This document shows, piece after piece, positions 62,961-64,000 of a stretch of DNA of 64,000 nt. Position 1 is the first letter of the stretch, and each line of letters opens with the position of its first letter. The stretch is taken from assembly GCA_948469315.1 (NCBI GenBank), contig CAOKLQ010000002.1, positions 16,211 through 80,210 of the forward strand. The letters run 5' to 3'. The notes beneath the pieces were generated by a model that had not been told where the DNA came from, made no database searches, and saw only the letters and a program-made list of their open reading frames with translations. The DNA comes from an uncultured Clostridium sp. (GTDB lineage Bacteria; Bacillota; Clostridia; TANB77; CAG-508). The translations under genes were made by a program, and so were the position numbers.

Positions 62961-64000
62961 TTATTCTTCATCTAATATAGTTTTAAATATTCCGTTATCT
63001 ATTAATGTAGCATATATATTTTTCAATATTATTAAAACTATTGGTCCTATTAACATTCCCATAACACCAATAAATTTAAATCCTGTATACATTGCAATTA
63101 ATGTAAATATTGGATGTATTCCTATTTTACCACTTACTATTTTTGGTTCTATTAGTTGTCTTACTACTGTCATTATAATCCACAAAACTATTATAAATAT
63201 TCCAAGTTTTATATCTCCTTGTATTGCTTCAATTATAGCCCAAGGAATCATTGCTGTTCCTGAACCTAGAATTGGAAGAGCATCTACAAAAGCAATTCCT
63301 AATGCCACCATTAGAGGAAATTGTACATTTAACCCTATAATTTTGAATATAAATAGTCCAATTAAACATATAATAAATGATACTATTATTAAAGTTACTT
63401 GTGCTTTTAAATAATTTCCTAAAGTTTGAATTATTTCTTTTAGATGAACCCCTATTGTTTTTGCCCAACTTTTAGGAAGATGATGTTCAAATTGATCTAT
63501 AATATAAATTTTTTCTGTACAAATAAAATAAAGTGATAATACAGTAATTATAGTATATATAAGAATTGTTGGAATTGATGTTATTATTTTCATAAGTCCT
63601 GTAACTCCATTTTTTAGCCAATTTCCTAACATATTTAAAAAATCATATGCTGAAGATTGGATTGTACTCATAACATCATCTGATATATGAAATTTTTCAA
63701 AATCTACATCATTTATTATTTGTTGTACCAATGTATAACCTTTATCTAAATATTCATTAAAACTATGTAGTAAACTACTAGCTTCTGAAATTAATGTAGC
63801 TATTCCCCAAAATAATAGACCTACTATGATAGCTAATGAAAGTAAAAAAATTATAATAGAACTTGTTCTTCTTGAAAGTTTAGTATTTTTCATTAATCTT
63901 TTTATTAATGGTTCTATTAGTAAAGATATTATAAATGCTACTAAAAAAGGCATATAAAATATTGCTAATTTAAATCCAAGAACTAGAAGTATTATTGATA
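62961..64000 (-). CDS. ytvI: AI-2E family permease, YtvI-like (5' end outside the window)
   Basis: A polytopic membrane protein of the AI-2E exporter superfamily; YtvI is a sporulation member. The order of segments (PFLVAFIISLLIEPLIKRLM; TYTIITVLSLYFICTEKI-like; FQFPLMVALGIAFVDALPI-like, PILGSGTAMIPWAI; GFKFIGVMGMLIGPIVLIIL) fits. The frame remains open past the internal ATG at 63953 to the window end (..LLVLGFKLAIFYMPF), so the true start is beyond 64000 and about 346 residues are visible of an expected 360-370. Confidence 0.8.
   Translation of the reverse strand, partial: SIILLVLGFKLAIFYMPFLVAFIISLLIEPLIKRLMKNTKLSRRTSSIIIFLLSLAIIVGLLFWGIATLISEASSLLHSFNEYLDKGYTLVQQIINDVDFEKFHISDDVMSTIQSSAYDFLNMLGNWLKNGVTGLMKIITSIPTILIYTIITVLSLYFICTEKIYIIDQFEHHLPKSWAKTIGVHLKEIIQTLGNYLKAQVTLIIVSFIICLIGLFIFKIIGLNVQFPLMVALGIAFVDALPILGSGTAMIPWAIIEAIQGDIKLGIFIIVLWIIMTVVRQLIEPKIVSGKIGIHPIFTLIAMYTGFKFIGVMGMLIGPIVLIILKNIYATLIDNGIFKTILDEE

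Overview
The window is very AT-rich DNA from a spore-forming Clostridia-like Firmicute. The evidence is strong AGGAGG-type ribosome binding sites, the sporulation operon yabP-yabQ-divIC, a YtvI-like permease, a secA/prfB neighbourhood, and an RF2 gene with the classical CTT-TGA-C frameshift. All calls come from reading the sequence; no database search was run.

Layout. (1) 1-9060: the wreck of a mobile element. It holds a DUF4143-type ATPase fragment, a replication-protein fragment, parA-parB, a membrane protein with a CPYC tail, and a thioester-domain surface protein cut off in mid-gene. Its intergenic DNA carries a dispersed, hairpin-containing repeat family and a nested 256-bp inverted repeat. 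(2) 9176-18584: mostly chromosomal genes on the minus strand. These are a ClpA/B-D1 ATPase fused to an FtsH-type M41 peptidase (unusual), rho, divIC, yabQ, yabP, a beta-CASP nuclease, aspartokinase, prfB with its frameshift, and a Zn-phospholipase-C-like gene. (3) About 18.9-59.3 kb: a ~40-kb integrative conjugative element (ICE), transcribed leftward and sitting between prfB and secA. In transcription order it encodes a Tn916-type integrase, nucleotidyltransferase, DUF3789 peptide, replication protein, class B sortase, anchored membrane proteins, a 1511-residue thioester/Cna-B adhesin, primase, VirD4, VirB2, VirB6, PrgI/VirB3, VirB4, an NlpC/P60 hydrolase, a block of accessory (polyvalent-type) proteins, a candidate oriT, MobC, a relaxase split by a group II intron, and a C5 DNA methyltransferase. 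(4) 59.3-64 kb: secA, a TIGR03943-like membrane protein, a ~150-nt near-palindrome, and the start of an AI-2E/YtvI permease.

The most interesting signal is in the ICE. Four genes (VirB2 pilin, VirB4 ATPase, VirD4 coupling protein, and the maturase of the intron that splits the relaxase) are each broken into two frames. In all four the break falls on the same tetranucleotide, CGGA, with CGG in the zero frame, and a +1 shift there restores the conserved family sequence. By eye I find no other zero-frame CGG codon in the whole ICE. In the rest of the window, intact genes use CGG only four times, never before A. Random decay would not choose the same four bases in four transfer genes. I infer either programmed +1 frameshifting (or quadruplet decoding) at CGGA that gates conjugation, or a site-specific C insertion. 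Because the maturase is needed to splice the intron out of the relaxase, the gate would also cover relaxase production.

Second-tier signals are the soluble Clp-FtsH protease chimera, a recurring acidic/hydrophobic C-terminal tail (..IEI, ..YEYDY) on unrelated ICE accessory proteins that could be a transfer or recruitment tag, and truncation of the left adhesin exactly at a repeat boundary.
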